Assembly: GCF_050873445.1 (NCBI RefSeq)
Contig: NZ_JBNMIU010000001.1
Location: 1-64,000 of the forward strand
Direction of reading: 5' to 3'
Source of the DNA: Acidaminococcus sp050873445
Lineage (GTDB): Bacteria > Bacillota > Negativicutes > Acidaminococcales > Acidaminococcaceae
Length of the DNA stretch: 64,000 nt
Positions 15,863 to 24,948 of this stretch are shown here, piece by piece. Within the stretch, counting starts at the first letter, position 1. Every line of letters begins with the position of its first letter. Below the pieces are notes generated by a model. That model did no database searches. It was not told the DNA's origin and saw only the letters and a list, made by a program, of their open reading frames with translations. A program made the position numbers and the translations under genes.

Positions 15863-16885
15863 ATGGCTAACACGAAAGGTTTAAAGACCGGTAACGAAAA
15901 AGATTTATGGGTCTATGTTGAACATTACAAAGGCGAACCTGTCCATGTAGTATATGAACTGTTGGGCGAATGCCGGAACCTGGCTGACAAATGCAACCAG
16001 AAACTGGCTGCTGTGCTGATGACCGATGATGCCAAGGACGTTCCGCAAGATCTGATCGCTCATGGTGCTGATCTGGTTTATGTCTGCACTGATCCTTCTT
16101 TCAAATATTATTCCACGGATGGATACACCAATGCCTTCTGCGAAATGATCGATGAATATCATCCTTCCGCTGTGTTCATCGGCGCTACCAACGATGGCCG
16201 TGATCTGGGGCCCCGTATCGCTGCCCGGATGAACACCGGTCTGTGCGCAGACTGCACCATCCTGGACGCTGAAGAAGACGGCCTGATTGAATGGACCCGT
16301 CCTGCTGCCGGTGGTAACATCATGGCTACCATCCTGTGCAAAGAACATCGTCCTCAGATGGGTACCGTTCGTCCCAAGACCTTCAAGGCTATGGAACCCG
16401 ATGCTTCCCGTACTGGTGAAGTTATCAACTACACGCTGAAGAACCATGTAGATGACCGTGTAACCTGCATCCGCAGAGAAGAAGTGGAAGCTGAAGGCGA
16501 AATGGCCATCGATGATGCTCCGTTCGTATGCTCCGGCGGTCGTGGCATGAAAGCCAAGGAAAACTTCGGCCTGCTGTATGACCTGGCCCACGTTCTGGGC
16601 GGTGCTGTAGGCGGCAGCCGTGCAGCCGTTGATGAAGGGTTCGTAGAACATCCTCGTCAGGTTGGCCAGTCCGGTAAGACTGTAACCCCGAAGATTTACT
16701 TCGCCTGCGGTATTTCCGGTTCCGTTCAGCACAAAGCTGGTATGAGCAAATCCGATACCATCGTTTGCATCAACAAGGATGCGGATGCTCCTATGTTCGA
16801 AATCTCCAAGTATGGTATCGTTGGCGATGCCCTGAAGATCCTGCCTCTGCTGACTGCAAAGATCAAGGCCTTCAAGGAATCCTAA
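15863..16885 (+). CDS. etfA: Electron transfer flavoprotein subunit alpha
   Basis: A 340-residue Etf alpha subunit, partner of the preceding etfB and holder of the electron-shuttling FAD in its C-terminal domain. The C-terminal FAD signature runs through VLGGAVGGSRAAVDEG, GQSGKTVTPKIYFACGISG and VCINKDADAPMFEISKYGIV. The N-terminal domain carries the GATNDGRDLGPRIAARMNTG segment. With etfB it forms a two-gene operon ending in a strong terminator. The likely electron partner is butyryl-CoA dehydrogenase, encoded elsewhere. Confidence 0.96.
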   Translation: MANTKGLKTGNEKDLWVYVEHYKGEPVHVVYELLGECRNLADKCNQKLAAVLMTDDAKDVPQDLIAHGADLVYVCTDPSFKYYSTDGYTNAFCEMIDEYHPSAVFIGATNDGRDLGPRIAARMNTGLCADCTILDAEEDGLIEWTRPAAGGNIMATILCKEHRPQMGTVRPKTFKAMEPDASRTGEVINYTLKNHVDDRVTCIRREEVEAEGEMAIDDAPFVCSGGRGMKAKENFGLLYDLAHVLGGAVGGSRAAVDEGFVEHPRQVGQSGKTVTPKIYFACGISGSVQHKAGMSKSDTIVCINKDADAPMFEISKYGIVGDALKILPLLTAKIKAFKES

Positions 16886-16901
16886 TTTCATAGACGAACT
16901 G

Positions 16902-16935
16902 AAAAGTCCGGGCTGTTAAAGTCCGGACTTTTTTT
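16902..16935 (+). terminator. Terminator of etfBA
   Basis: AAAGTCCGG (16903-16911) / CCGGACTTT (16923-16931) followed by T residues. Confidence 0.88.
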
Positions 16936-16984
16936 CAAGAGGGTAAATTACAAGGGTAAGAATATTTCAGAGGGGGATATTCTC

Positions 16985-18733
16985 ATGAAAAAGACGAAAA
17001 TCATCTGCACCCTGGGGCCTGCCACCGACAAAAAGGAACTGTTGGTCAATATGATCAATGCCGGCATGGACCTGGCACGGTTCAACTTTTCCCATGGTTC
17101 CCATGAGGAATGTGAAGCCCGCCTGAACCTGCTGAAAGAAGCTGTAAAGGAAACCGGCAAGGTGGTTGGCTATGTAGCTGATACCAAGGGACCGGAAATG
17201 CGTCTGGGCCTGTTCAAGGGGGACAAGACCACACTGGTACCCGGCCATGAATTCATCCTGACCACGGATGACGTGGAAGGGACGGCGGAAAAAGCTCATG
17301 TAAACTACAAGGGCCTGCCGGAAGAAGTGAAGAAGGGCGACACCATTCTGCTGAACGATGGGAAGCTGTCCCTGGAAGTGAAATCCACCACGGACAAGGA
17401 AATCCGTACGATAGTGGTAAACGGTGGGGAAATCTCCTCCCGGAAACGGGTGGCCGTGCCCGGTGCGTTCCTGAAGCTGCCGTTCCTGTCCGATGCAGAC
17501 CGTTCGGACATTACCTTTGCGGCCCGGCATGGCATGGACTATGTGGCGGCCTCCTTTGTCCGCAATGCCCATGATGCTATGGAGATCCGCCGGCTGCTGG
17601 AGAGCCTGGGGTCCCATATGGGCATCATTGCCAAGATCGAAAACCAGGAAGGCGTGGACAACATCGATGAAATCCTGAAAGTGGTGGATGGCATCATGGT
17701 GGCCCGTGGAGACCTGGGCGTGGAAATCCCCATGGAAGATGTACCCGTCGTGCAGAAACAGATCATTGCCAAATGCAATGCCCTGGGCAAGCCGGTGGTC
17801 ACAGCCACCCAGATGCTGGAAAGCATGATCACCAACTACCGGGCTACCCGGGCAGAAGCCAACGATATTGCCAACTCCATTTTCGATGGTACGGATGCCA
17901 TCATGCTGAGCGGCGAAACGGCTTCCGGGGCCTACCCTCTGGAAGCCGTGCAGACCATGGCCCGGATTGCCAAGCGGACGGAACAGGCCATCGACTATGT
18001 GCATGTGTTCCAGCATAAGGGCATCGGGGCTCAGGTCCAGATGACGGATGCCATCAGCCATGCTACGGTGCAGATTGCCCAGGAACTGGAGGCCAATGCC
18101 ATCATGTCCATTACGGAAAGCGGCTATACCGCCCGGATGGTGGCCAAGTACCGGCCCAAGGCTACGGTGATCGGGGTTTCCCCGGTGGATGAAAGCCTGC
18201 GGCGCATGACCCTGTACTGGGGCGTGGTGCCGCTGAAGGGTGAGAACAAGCCCAGCACTGATGCGCTGATCGATGCTTCCCTGAAGGACGCACTGGCAGC
18301 CGAGCTGATCAAGAAGGGTGATTCCCTGGTGGTCACTGCTGGTATGCACGTGGGCAAGGTGGGCAGTACCAACCTGATCCAGGTGGTCAATGTAGGCGAA
18401 AAAATCGTGGCCGGGCAGGGTATCGGAAAGAAAGCCGCCAGCGGCATCGTACTGCGGGTAGAAAAGAAGTCCGATTTGGATGGGTTCAAGCCGGGGATGA
18501 TCCTGGCTGTGGCTTCCCTGGAAAATGAAATGGGTACGGAAGCTGCCCAGGCCGGCGGCATCATCGCTGAAGAAGGGGGCTTTACCTCTCCGGCGGCCAT
18601 CATCGGCATCAATTACGGCATCCCCGTGATCATCGGCGCCAAAGGGGCTATGGATGCCCTGGAAACCGGCGATCTGGTAACCCTGGACGTGGCAACGGGA
18701 TCGGTGTATGCCGGGAAGATCAATGTCAAATAA
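16985..18733 (+). CDS. pyk: Pyruvate kinase
   Basis: A 582-residue pyruvate kinase, making pyruvate and ATP from phosphoenolpyruvate and ADP. The N-terminal KTKIICTLGPAT and FNFSHGSHEE segments, the active-site helix IIAKIENQEGVDNIDEIL near residue 220, MVARGDLGVEIP and the LSGETASGAYPLEAV loop are all present. About 110 residues beyond a standard kinase form the extra C-terminal PEP-utiliser-like mobile domain (GIVLRVEKKSDLDG onward), as in Bacillus and Geobacillus enzymes. ATG 16985 follows AGAGGGGG. It is a single gene between two terminators. Confidence 0.96.
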   Translation: MKKTKIICTLGPATDKKELLVNMINAGMDLARFNFSHGSHEECEARLNLLKEAVKETGKVVGYVADTKGPEMRLGLFKGDKTTLVPGHEFILTTDDVEGTAEKAHVNYKGLPEEVKKGDTILLNDGKLSLEVKSTTDKEIRTIVVNGGEISSRKRVAVPGAFLKLPFLSDADRSDITFAARHGMDYVAASFVRNAHDAMEIRRLLESLGSHMGIIAKIENQEGVDNIDEILKVVDGIMVARGDLGVEIPMEDVPVVQKQIIAKCNALGKPVVTATQMLESMITNYRATRAEANDIANSIFDGTDAIMLSGETASGAYPLEAVQTMARIAKRTEQAIDYVHVFQHKGIGAQVQMTDAISHATVQIAQELEANAIMSITESGYTARMVAKYRPKATVIGVSPVDESLRRMTLYWGVVPLKGENKPSTDALIDASLKDALAAELIKKGDSLVVTAGMHVGKVGSTNLIQVVNVGEKIVAGQGIGKKAASGIVLRVEKKSDLDGFKPGMILAVASLENEMGTEAAQAGGIIAEEGGFTSPAAIIGINYGIPVIIGAKGAMDALETGDLVTLDVATGSVYAGKINVK

Positions 18734-18764
18734 AGGGCTGTGAAACCATAGCCTCATCAAAACA

Positions 18765-18820
18765 GGAAAGAGCTGTGAAAATACCGGAAGGAAATACGGT
18801 ATTTTTCACAGCTCTTTTTA
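18765..18820. terminator. Bidirectional terminator
   Basis: Long inverted repeat, AAAGAGCTGTGAAAATACC (from 18767) against its complement ending about 18818. It lies between pyk (+) and the convergent acyltransferase gene (-). Confidence 0.88.
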
Positions 18821-18839
18821 TCCATGCAACCAATTTATC

Positions 18840-19928
18840 CTATTGGTTCCAGGCTTTCTTCCGCTTGTTCCAGAGTTCCGCAACGCCCCAGGAGATACCC
18901 AGTACCAGCAAATAAAACAGTTCCAGCGGGAAATGGGAAAGTCCGCCGCACCATTTGGTTACAGCGTATTCCAACTGGTCGATGAAGACGGGATGAATCA
19001 GGTAAATGACAAAGGAACGGTCGCTCATCCGTCTCAGGGCACCTTTCAGGGGATGGCTGCCGCTTTGCAGGATCATGCTGAAGAACAGCACCGAGGCGAT
19101 GGTGTATACCAGCCCTGGCAGGCTCAGCTGCTGCAGGGCGTTGATGGTGTCCTCATAGGGCATGCCGTACCGGAAGGTCCAGCGGCAGAACATCCAGGTA
19201 TTGAAGCCGGCGCTCAGGGCGAAGAATGCGGTGAGCAGTGCCTTTTTCCCGGTGATCAGTGCCTTGAAGTCCTGGTAATGCCGGGCAATCACACCGCCCA
19301 GCATGAAGATGAACAGGTAGAAGAAGGGGAAGTAGTTCAGCCGGAAGTTCATCAGGTTGGTCAAAAGCCAGTTCTGGGCAATCCAGCCGGGGTAGGACCA
19401 GAAATGGAAGCTTCCCTCGTACAGCAACACCTGCAGTACGAACAGCACTGCCAGGGAAAGCTTCAGCCCTGCTTTTTCCATGGCCTGCATGAGCCTGCGC
19501 CACAGGGGGAACAGCAGGTAGAACCAGATCAGGATCACCAAAAAGTAGATGTGGTACTGGGAGGTTCCAAAAAACAGGGAAAACAGGATGTTGGAGGGGT
19601 CCAGTACGGAAAGCTCACGGTTCAGGATGGTATAATAGATGAGGTAGAGCAGAGAAGCAATCAGGTAGGGCTTCCCGATGCTGTGGAGCCGCTTCTTCAG
19701 GAACTGTCCATAGGAAAAATCCTCTTCCAGCGGTTTGCTGTAGAACAGGCCGTAGCCGGAGATGAAGAAGAATGCCGGCACGCTGTAGCGGCTCAGGATA
19801 TTGGTGATGAGGGCCGCAAAAGGTGTAGCGGTCCCTGCACTGATGGCCATACTGCCCACATGGATGGCGATGACTCCCAGCATACAGATGCCTCGCAGAT
19901 TATCAAAAACAAGATTCCGTTGTTTCAC
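18840..19928 (-). CDS. Membrane acyltransferase, family 3 (OafA/YiaH type)
   Basis: A 362-residue integral membrane protein with about ten hydrophobic segments and the acyltransferase-3 signature: FDNLRGICMLGVIAIH at the N-terminus with the catalytic-type His, then SRYSVPAFFFISGYGL with the invariant FFFISG, and a C-terminal SFVIYLIHPVF. Relatives O-acetylate sugars of lipopolysaccharide, capsule or peptidoglycan. The acceptor is unknown and no glycan genes are adjacent. It starts with GTG 19928, six bases after AAAGGAG. It is divergent from the ECF-S-like gene. Confidence 0.85.
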   Translation of the reverse strand: MKQRNLVFDNLRGICMLGVIAIHVGSMAISAGTATPFAALITNILSRYSVPAFFFISGYGLFYSKPLEEDFSYGQFLKKRLHSIGKPYLIASLLYLIYYTILNRELSVLDPSNILFSLFFGTSQYHIYFLVILIWFYLLFPLWRRLMQAMEKAGLKLSLAVLFVLQVLLYEGSFHFWSYPGWIAQNWLLTNLMNFRLNYFPFFYLFIFMLGGVIARHYQDFKALITGKKALLTAFFALSAGFNTWMFCRWTFRYGMPYEDTINALQQLSLPGLVYTIASVLFFSMILQSGSHPLKGALRRMSDRSFVIYLIHPVFIDQLEYAVTKWCGGLSHFPLELFYLLVLGISWGVAELWNKRKKAWNQ

Positions 19929-19994
19929 TGTTGTCTCCTTTCACAAGTAACTTTCATTATAAAATGAACAGGAGGCAATCACAAGTCTTTTCGC

Positions 19995-20023
19995 TTGCCT
20001 TTTTTCGATTCCTTCATTACAAT
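19995..20023 (+). promoter_or_regulatory. Promoter of the ECF-S-like gene
   Basis: TTGCCT (19995-20000), 17-bp spacer, TACAAT (20018-20023), about 32 bases before the TTG start. Confidence 0.6.
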
Positions 20024-20055
20024 GAAGAATAGCAATCCAAAAGGAGAATTCTGTC

Positions 20056-20553
20056 TTGAATCTGAAAACCTGTCAACTGGCCCGGGGTGCCCTGCTGCTG
20101 GCCCTGGGCGTTTTCATTCAGCAGCTGCGGCTTCTGCTTCCCCTGCCTACGCCGGTGATGACCCTCATCATCGGCAGTCTGGTCAATACCTGCCTGGCCC
20201 TGGCCAGCGTCTATACCTCCCGGCTCCTGGCCTGGATGGTGTGCGTGGCCCTGGCCTGTATTGCCTTTTTGCAGGGACATATCATGGGGGCCCTGATCCC
20301 TGTGATCGCCCTGGGCAACGGCATGTTCGTGGAGATGCTGCTGATCCCCGGCGAAAAGAAAGTTCGCTATGTGGGTGCACCCTGCGCCAAGACCCTGGTC
20401 ATGCTCATCGGGCTGTGCGGCGTATTCTACATGCTCAAACTTCCCATGCATCTGGTGTGGAAGATGCTTTCCGTGTTCATTCCCACCCAGTTCTTTACCG
20501 GGCTCATGGGGGTACTGCTGGCGGACGTCATCCAGAATCGGCTGAAAAAATAA
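20056..20553 (+). CDS. Small integral membrane protein, ECF transporter S-component-like
   Basis: A 165-residue, strongly hydrophobic protein with five or six membrane segments. The pattern ARGALLLALGVFIQQLR ... IIGSLVN ... LIPVIALGN resembles S-components of energy-coupling factor vitamin/metal transporters, which bind the substrate and dock on a shared EcfT-EcfA module. No substrate-specific motif is recognisable and no ecfA/T genes are nearby, so the family call is tentative. The start is TTG 20056, nine bases after AAGGAG; no ATG or GTG fits the same site. Confidence 0.6.
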   Translation: MNLKTCQLARGALLLALGVFIQQLRLLLPLPTPVMTLIIGSLVNTCLALASVYTSRLLAWMVCVALACIAFLQGHIMGALIPVIALGNGMFVEMLLIPGEKKVRYVGAPCAKTLVMLIGLCGVFYMLKLPMHLVWKMLSVFIPTQFFTGLMGVLLADVIQNRLKK

Positions 20554-20664
20554 ATCTGACAGCAGAATGTCGCTTTTGTAACAAAAATGTATGGCTTTTT
20601 CCTGCCGGGTAGTGTATAGTTATCTTATTGACTTTTTTGACCTTTGTGATACAGGAGTCTTGTA

Positions 20665-22020
20665 ATGCAAATTATCGTTGTAGGATGCGGGAAGGTGGGA
20701 CGCAGCATTGTGGCACAGCTTTCCAAGGAAGATAATAATGTGACGGTGATCGATACCAATGCCCGGATCATCCGCCATATTTCCACCAATTACGATGTGA
20801 TGGGCATCGTAGGCAACGGTTCCAGCTTTACCATCCTGGACCAGGCTGATCTGGCCCATACGGACATGATCATCGCCGTGACGGAGCGGGATGAAGTGAA
20901 TCTGCTTACCTGCGTCATCGCCAAACTGAACAACAGCAAAATCCATACAGTGGCCCGGGTGCGGAGCCCTCAGTATGCCAGCGAACTGAACAAGCTGCAG
21001 AAGGGGCTGGACCTTACCATGACCATCAATCCGGAAATGGAAGCGGCCAAGGAAATTTCCCGGCTGCTGAATTTTCCTTCCGCGATTGAGATCTTCAGTT
21101 TTGCCCGGAACCGGATTGATCTGCTGCGTTTCCGTGTGCCGCCGGTTTCCGTACTGGTGGGGCGCAGCCTGAAGGACATTGCTGATCTGACCACCAATCT
21201 GCTGGTGTGCATCATTGAACGGAACAGCAACATCATGGTCCCCAACGGGGATACGGTGATCCAGCAGGGGGATGTGCTCACTATTATCGCAATGCCCCGG
21301 GATGCCCAGATTTTCTTCAAGAAGATCGGTGTGCGCACCAACAAATGCAGGGACGTGATGATTGTGGGCGGCGGCCAGCTGAGTTTCTACCTGAGCAAGA
21401 TCCTCTTGAACAACCACGTCAACGTGACCATTGTGGAACGGGATATGAAACGGTGCGAGGAACTGGTGGATGCTCTGCCCGGGGTCACCGTGGACTGTGG
21501 GGACGGCACGGAAAAGGAACTGCTGAAGGAAGAACACATGGAAAACATGGATGGCTTCGTGGCCTGTACCGGTCTGGACGAAGTGAACACCATCCTGTCC
21601 CTGTATGCCATGAAGCATGTGGGCCGGAAGGTGGTCACCAAGGTGAACCATGTGGATTTTGGTGACATAATCGAAGGGCTGCAGCTGGACAGCATTGTCA
21701 ATCCCAAGGAGCTTACTGCCCAGAAAATCGTCCATTATGTGCGGGCTGCCGGCAACAGCCTGGAATCCAACGTGGAGACCCTGTACAAGCTCATGAACGG
21801 CCGGGTGGAAGCCCTGGAATTCCTGCTGGAGAAAAAATCCTCCATCATCGGTGTGAAACTGGCCGATATGAAAATGAAAACCAATGTGCTGATTGCTGGT
21901 ATCGTCCGGGATGGCCGGCTGATCATTCCCGGCGGCCAGGATGCCTTCCAGGTGGGGGATACGGTCATTGTGGTGACCACCCATCTGGGCTTCCATGAAA
22001 TCTTCAATATTCTGGCGTAG
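20665..22020 (+). CDS. trkA: Trk potassium uptake regulator TrkA
   Basis: A 451-residue peripheral regulator of the Trk potassium channel with two tandem RCK halves. Each half has a Rossmann motif, IIVVGCGKVGRSIVAQLS at residue 2 and VMIVGGGQLSFYLSKIL near residue 231, binding NAD(H) or ATP/ADP. Each half ends in a TrkA-C subdomain (VSVLVGRSLKDI near 165; SSIIGVKLADMK near 392). The trkH gene starts 14 bases later, making a two-gene potassium uptake operon at the inner membrane. Confidence 0.94.
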   Translation: MQIIVVGCGKVGRSIVAQLSKEDNNVTVIDTNARIIRHISTNYDVMGIVGNGSSFTILDQADLAHTDMIIAVTERDEVNLLTCVIAKLNNSKIHTVARVRSPQYASELNKLQKGLDLTMTINPEMEAAKEISRLLNFPSAIEIFSFARNRIDLLRFRVPPVSVLVGRSLKDIADLTTNLLVCIIERNSNIMVPNGDTVIQQGDVLTIIAMPRDAQIFFKKIGVRTNKCRDVMIVGGGQLSFYLSKILLNNHVNVTIVERDMKRCEELVDALPGVTVDCGDGTEKELLKEEHMENMDGFVACTGLDEVNTILSLYAMKHVGRKVVTKVNHVDFGDIIEGLQLDSIVNPKELTAQKIVHYVRAAGNSLESNVETLYKLMNGRVEALEFLLEKKSSIIGVKLADMKMKTNVLIAGIVRDGRLIIPGGQDAFQVGDTVIVVTTHLGFHEIFNILA

Positions 22021-22034
22021 AAGGAGTCTTATCC

Positions 22035-23474
22035 ATGAATTATCCTGTCATTGCACGGGTACTTTCCTGGCTCCTGTGTACAGAAGGCGTGCTGCTGCTC
22101 CTGCCCTGTATCATTTCCCTGATTTACGGGGAAGACCAGGGGATGGTGTACTTTGCCCTGGCCGTCCTGGCCATTGCGGGAGGGCTCCTGGCCTTTCGTC
22201 GGAAGCTGTCCAATGAGGCCATCTACCAGCGGGAAGGGTTCGTAGCTGTGGGGCTTTCCTGGGTGCTTCTCTCTCTGTACGGAGCTTTGCCTTTCGTACT
22301 TACCGGGGAAATCCCCAGTTATGTGGATGCCCTGTTTGAAATCGTGTCCGGATTCACGACGACCGGGTCTTCCATTCTGAACAATGTGGAGGCCATGTCC
22401 CATACCAGCCTGTTCTGGCGGAGTTTCTCCCACTGGATCGGGGGCATGGGGGTTTTGGTGTTCATCCTGATGCTGATCCCTGCCAACGGCGGTACCCAGA
22501 TGAACCTGATGCGGGCCGAGAGCCCCGGACCGGATGTATCCAAATTCGTACCCCGGGTGCGGAATACGGCTATTGTGCTGTACAAAATTTACCTGGGCAT
22601 GACCCTGGTGCAGATCGCCCTGCTGGCCTGCACCGGCATGAACTGGTTCCACAACCTGTGCATTACCTTCGGCACAGCAGGGACAGGGGGCTTTGGCGTC
22701 TTGAACGACAGCTGCGCCAGCTATACCCCGGTGCAGCAGTGGATTATCACCGTATTTATGATTGCCTTCGGGGTGAATTTCTCGTTCTATTACCTGTTCC
22801 TGCTGAAGAGGGTAAGAGATGCCTTCCATATGGAAGAGGTACGGGTATATATCGGCATCATCCTGACGGCCGGGACGGCTATCGCTCTCCAGATCCACGG
22901 CCAGTTCGCCACCTGGGAGCAGACCTTCCGGGCAGCGTTCTTCCAGGTGGGCAGCATCATCACCACCACCGGGTACGGTACCGTGGATTTTGACCAGTGG
23001 CCCAGCTTTTCCAAGGCCATCCTGATTATGCTCATGATCATCGGGGCCTGCGCCGGCAGTACCGGCGGCGGGGTCAAAGTCAGCCGGGTGATCCTGGTAT
23101 GCAAATCTGTGAAGCTGGAACTGGAGCAGCTGCTCCATCCCCATGGGGTGCAGCGGGTACGGATGGACGGCAAACTGGTGGACCGGCAGATGCTGAATTC
23201 TGTTTTCATCTTTATGATTACTTATTTTCTGATCTTTGCTCTGTCGGTGCTGGCCATCAGCCTGGATGACTTCAGCTTCGAGACGAACTTTTCGGCCGTG
23301 GCGGCCACACTGAACAACATCGGGCCGGGAATGGCCGATGTAGGGCCTGCCCGGAACTTCAGTGCCTACAGCAGCCCGGCCAAGCTGATCCTGACTTTCG
23401 ATATGCTGGCTGGCCGGCTGGAACTGCTGCCCATGCTGATCCTGTTCTATCCGAAGACGTGGAGAAAAAATTAG
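22035..23474 (+). CDS. trkH: Trk potassium uptake channel subunit TrkH/TrkG
   Basis: A 479-residue membrane channel with four M1-P-M2 repeats. Selectivity-filter loops are visible as VSGFTTTGSSIL (near residue 110), TFGTAGTGGFGVLND (near 215), IITTTGYGT (near 310) and LNNIGPGMADVG near the C-terminus. It works with TrkA encoded just upstream, and translation may be linked through the 14-base gap with GAAGGAG. In some bacteria KtrA/CdaA-type c-di-AMP signalling controls potassium uptake, and cdaA lies only 1.5 kb away. Confidence 0.93.
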   Translation: MNYPVIARVLSWLLCTEGVLLLLPCIISLIYGEDQGMVYFALAVLAIAGGLLAFRRKLSNEAIYQREGFVAVGLSWVLLSLYGALPFVLTGEIPSYVDALFEIVSGFTTTGSSILNNVEAMSHTSLFWRSFSHWIGGMGVLVFILMLIPANGGTQMNLMRAESPGPDVSKFVPRVRNTAIVLYKIYLGMTLVQIALLACTGMNWFHNLCITFGTAGTGGFGVLNDSCASYTPVQQWIITVFMIAFGVNFSFYYLFLLKRVRDAFHMEEVRVYIGIILTAGTAIALQIHGQFATWEQTFRAAFFQVGSIITTTGYGTVDFDQWPSFSKAILIMLMIIGACAGSTGGGVKVSRVILVCKSVKLELEQLLHPHGVQRVRMDGKLVDRQMLNSVFIFMITYFLIFALSVLAISLDDFSFETNFSAVAATLNNIGPGMADVGPARNFSAYSSPAKLILTFDMLAGRLELLPMLILFYPKTWRKN

Positions 23475-23487
23475 GCAGCAATGGAAT

Positions 23488-23536
23488 AAAAAATGCAGGA
23501 ACTGCGAAGGATCCTTTCGCAGTTCCTGCATTTTTT
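23488..23536. terminator. Bidirectional terminator after trkH
   Basis: About 21-bp inverted repeat (23488-23508 / 23516-23536), A-rich on one side and T-rich on the other, between convergent trkH and the M20 gene. It is followed by the small repeat TTGCCAGCATCAGCGG (23535-23550), also seen after two other terminators. Confidence 0.88.
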
Positions 23537-23561
23537 GCCAGCATCAGCGGGTGAACTTTTT

Positions 23562-24818
23562 TTATACATTCCTTTTCGCCAGCTGTTCCACTGGCTCTGG
23601 ATTGGGGGTGAACTTCGGGTCGAAGTTCGTATTCAGGAAGGCCAGGGCATAGGCTGCACCCATGGCGGCTCCGTAGGTAAGTCCCCGTTCGTCCATATCG
23701 AATTCCGGAGTGTGGTGGTTGGCTCCGCTGCCCAGTTCCGGATTGGCGATTCCCGTAAAAGCCAGGACTCCCGGGTATTCCTGCAGGAACAGAGCGAAGG
23801 ATTCCGAGGCCATCCAGGGCTGGGGATCCTGCAGGGCATCCGGTCCCAGGGCTTTCACAACGGCTCTCCGCCCCAGCTCGGCACAGGCAGTATTGTTCCG
23901 GGCCTCGAACAGGGCTTCGGGCATGTGTTCGATGGTGGCTTTGCAGTGGTACAGGGCCGCGGTGTGATCCAAGGCTTCCTTCAGGAACCGGACGAATGGC
24001 TCTCCGGCTTTTTCATAGCTGAAGAACCGGGCTGTACCTCCGAATTCCAGGCTGTCGGGAATCACGTTGTATTTTTCGCCGCTGTGCACGAAGCCCAGGG
24101 AAAAGGTCAGGCACTCGAAGGGATCCACTTTCCGCATGCGGAAAGCATTCAGCTGCTGGTACAGATCACAGAAGCAGTCCATGGGGTTGTTTGCCAGGTC
24201 GGGCCGGGCCCCGTGGCCGAAGGTGCCCTCCAGTTTCACTACGAACGAGCAGCCGCCGCCCATGACCGCTCCCGGAGTGATGGAAACGGTGCCGGCAGGC
24301 ATATCCCACCGCACATGGGTGGCGTAGCAGCCATCGATCTGCAGGCCCGATTCCTTCACAATGTAGGGCAGAAGGTTCTGGATGTCTCCGCTTTCTTCTT
24401 CGCCCCGTTCAAAGCACAGCACCACTTTGCCTGTGAAGGCTTCTTTGTGAGCCGCCAGAATCCGGGCGGCAGTGAGCAGCATGGCCATGTGGCCGTCGTG
24501 ACCGCAGGCGTGGGACACCCCGGGTACCTGCGACACGCACAGTTTGGCCTCTTTCAGGTTCCTCACATTTTCCTGGATGGGCAGAGCATCCACGTCCGCC
24601 CGCATGAGCAGGGTCTTGCCGGGTTTTCCGCTGTCGATGATCCCCAGCAGGCCTCCGTCGGGGACGGTAATGGTGGGGATCTCCAGGCCTTTCAGATAAT
24701 CTTCCAGAAAGGCGATGGTCTTCACTTCTTTGCAGCTCAGTTCGGGCTGCTGGTGGAAATGGCGGCGCAGGTGCACGGTTTCCGGTGCTTCGGCGCGGGC
24801 CAGAGAGAGTATATCCAT
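23562..24818 (-). CDS. M20 family metallo-amidohydrolase
   Basis: A 418-residue M20D-type zinc amidohydrolase, related to hippurate hydrolases, N-acyl amino acid deacylases and AbgA-like enzymes. Metal-ligand and catalytic segments are HACGHDGHMAMLL near residue 105, FERGEEESGD near 140 and GSGANHHTPEFDMDE near the C-terminus. The dimerisation insert begins about residue 190 (FVVKLEGTFGHGARP). It is probably cytoplasmic, with no signal peptide. The natural substrate cannot be read from sequence. AAAGGAACC precedes ATG 24818. Confidence 0.85.
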   Translation of the reverse strand: MDILSLARAEAPETVHLRRHFHQQPELSCKEVKTIAFLEDYLKGLEIPTITVPDGGLLGIIDSGKPGKTLLMRADVDALPIQENVRNLKEAKLCVSQVPGVSHACGHDGHMAMLLTAARILAAHKEAFTGKVVLCFERGEEESGDIQNLLPYIVKESGLQIDGCYATHVRWDMPAGTVSITPGAVMGGGCSFVVKLEGTFGHGARPDLANNPMDCFCDLYQQLNAFRMRKVDPFECLTFSLGFVHSGEKYNVIPDSLEFGGTARFFSYEKAGEPFVRFLKEALDHTAALYHCKATIEHMPEALFEARNNTACAELGRRAVVKALGPDALQDPQPWMASESFALFLQEYPGVLAFTGIANPELGSGANHHTPEFDMDERGLTYGAAMGAAYALAFLNTNFDPKFTPNPEPVEQLAKRNV

Positions 24819-24883
24819 AGGGCAGGTTCCTTTCTTTTCACAGATTTGTCGGTTTTAAGTATACCACGGTTTTCCCCGGATGA

Positions 24884-24913
24884 TTGCATCCCTCCGGGAA
24901 AATAGCATATAAT
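24884..24913 (+). promoter_or_regulatory. Promoter of the cdaA operon
   Basis: TTGCAT (24884-24889), 18-bp spacer, TATAAT (24908-24913), followed by AGGAGG at 24931. Confidence 0.65.
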
Positions 24914-24948
24914 GATAGGAGTCAAAAAACAGGAGGTACCTTATTCAT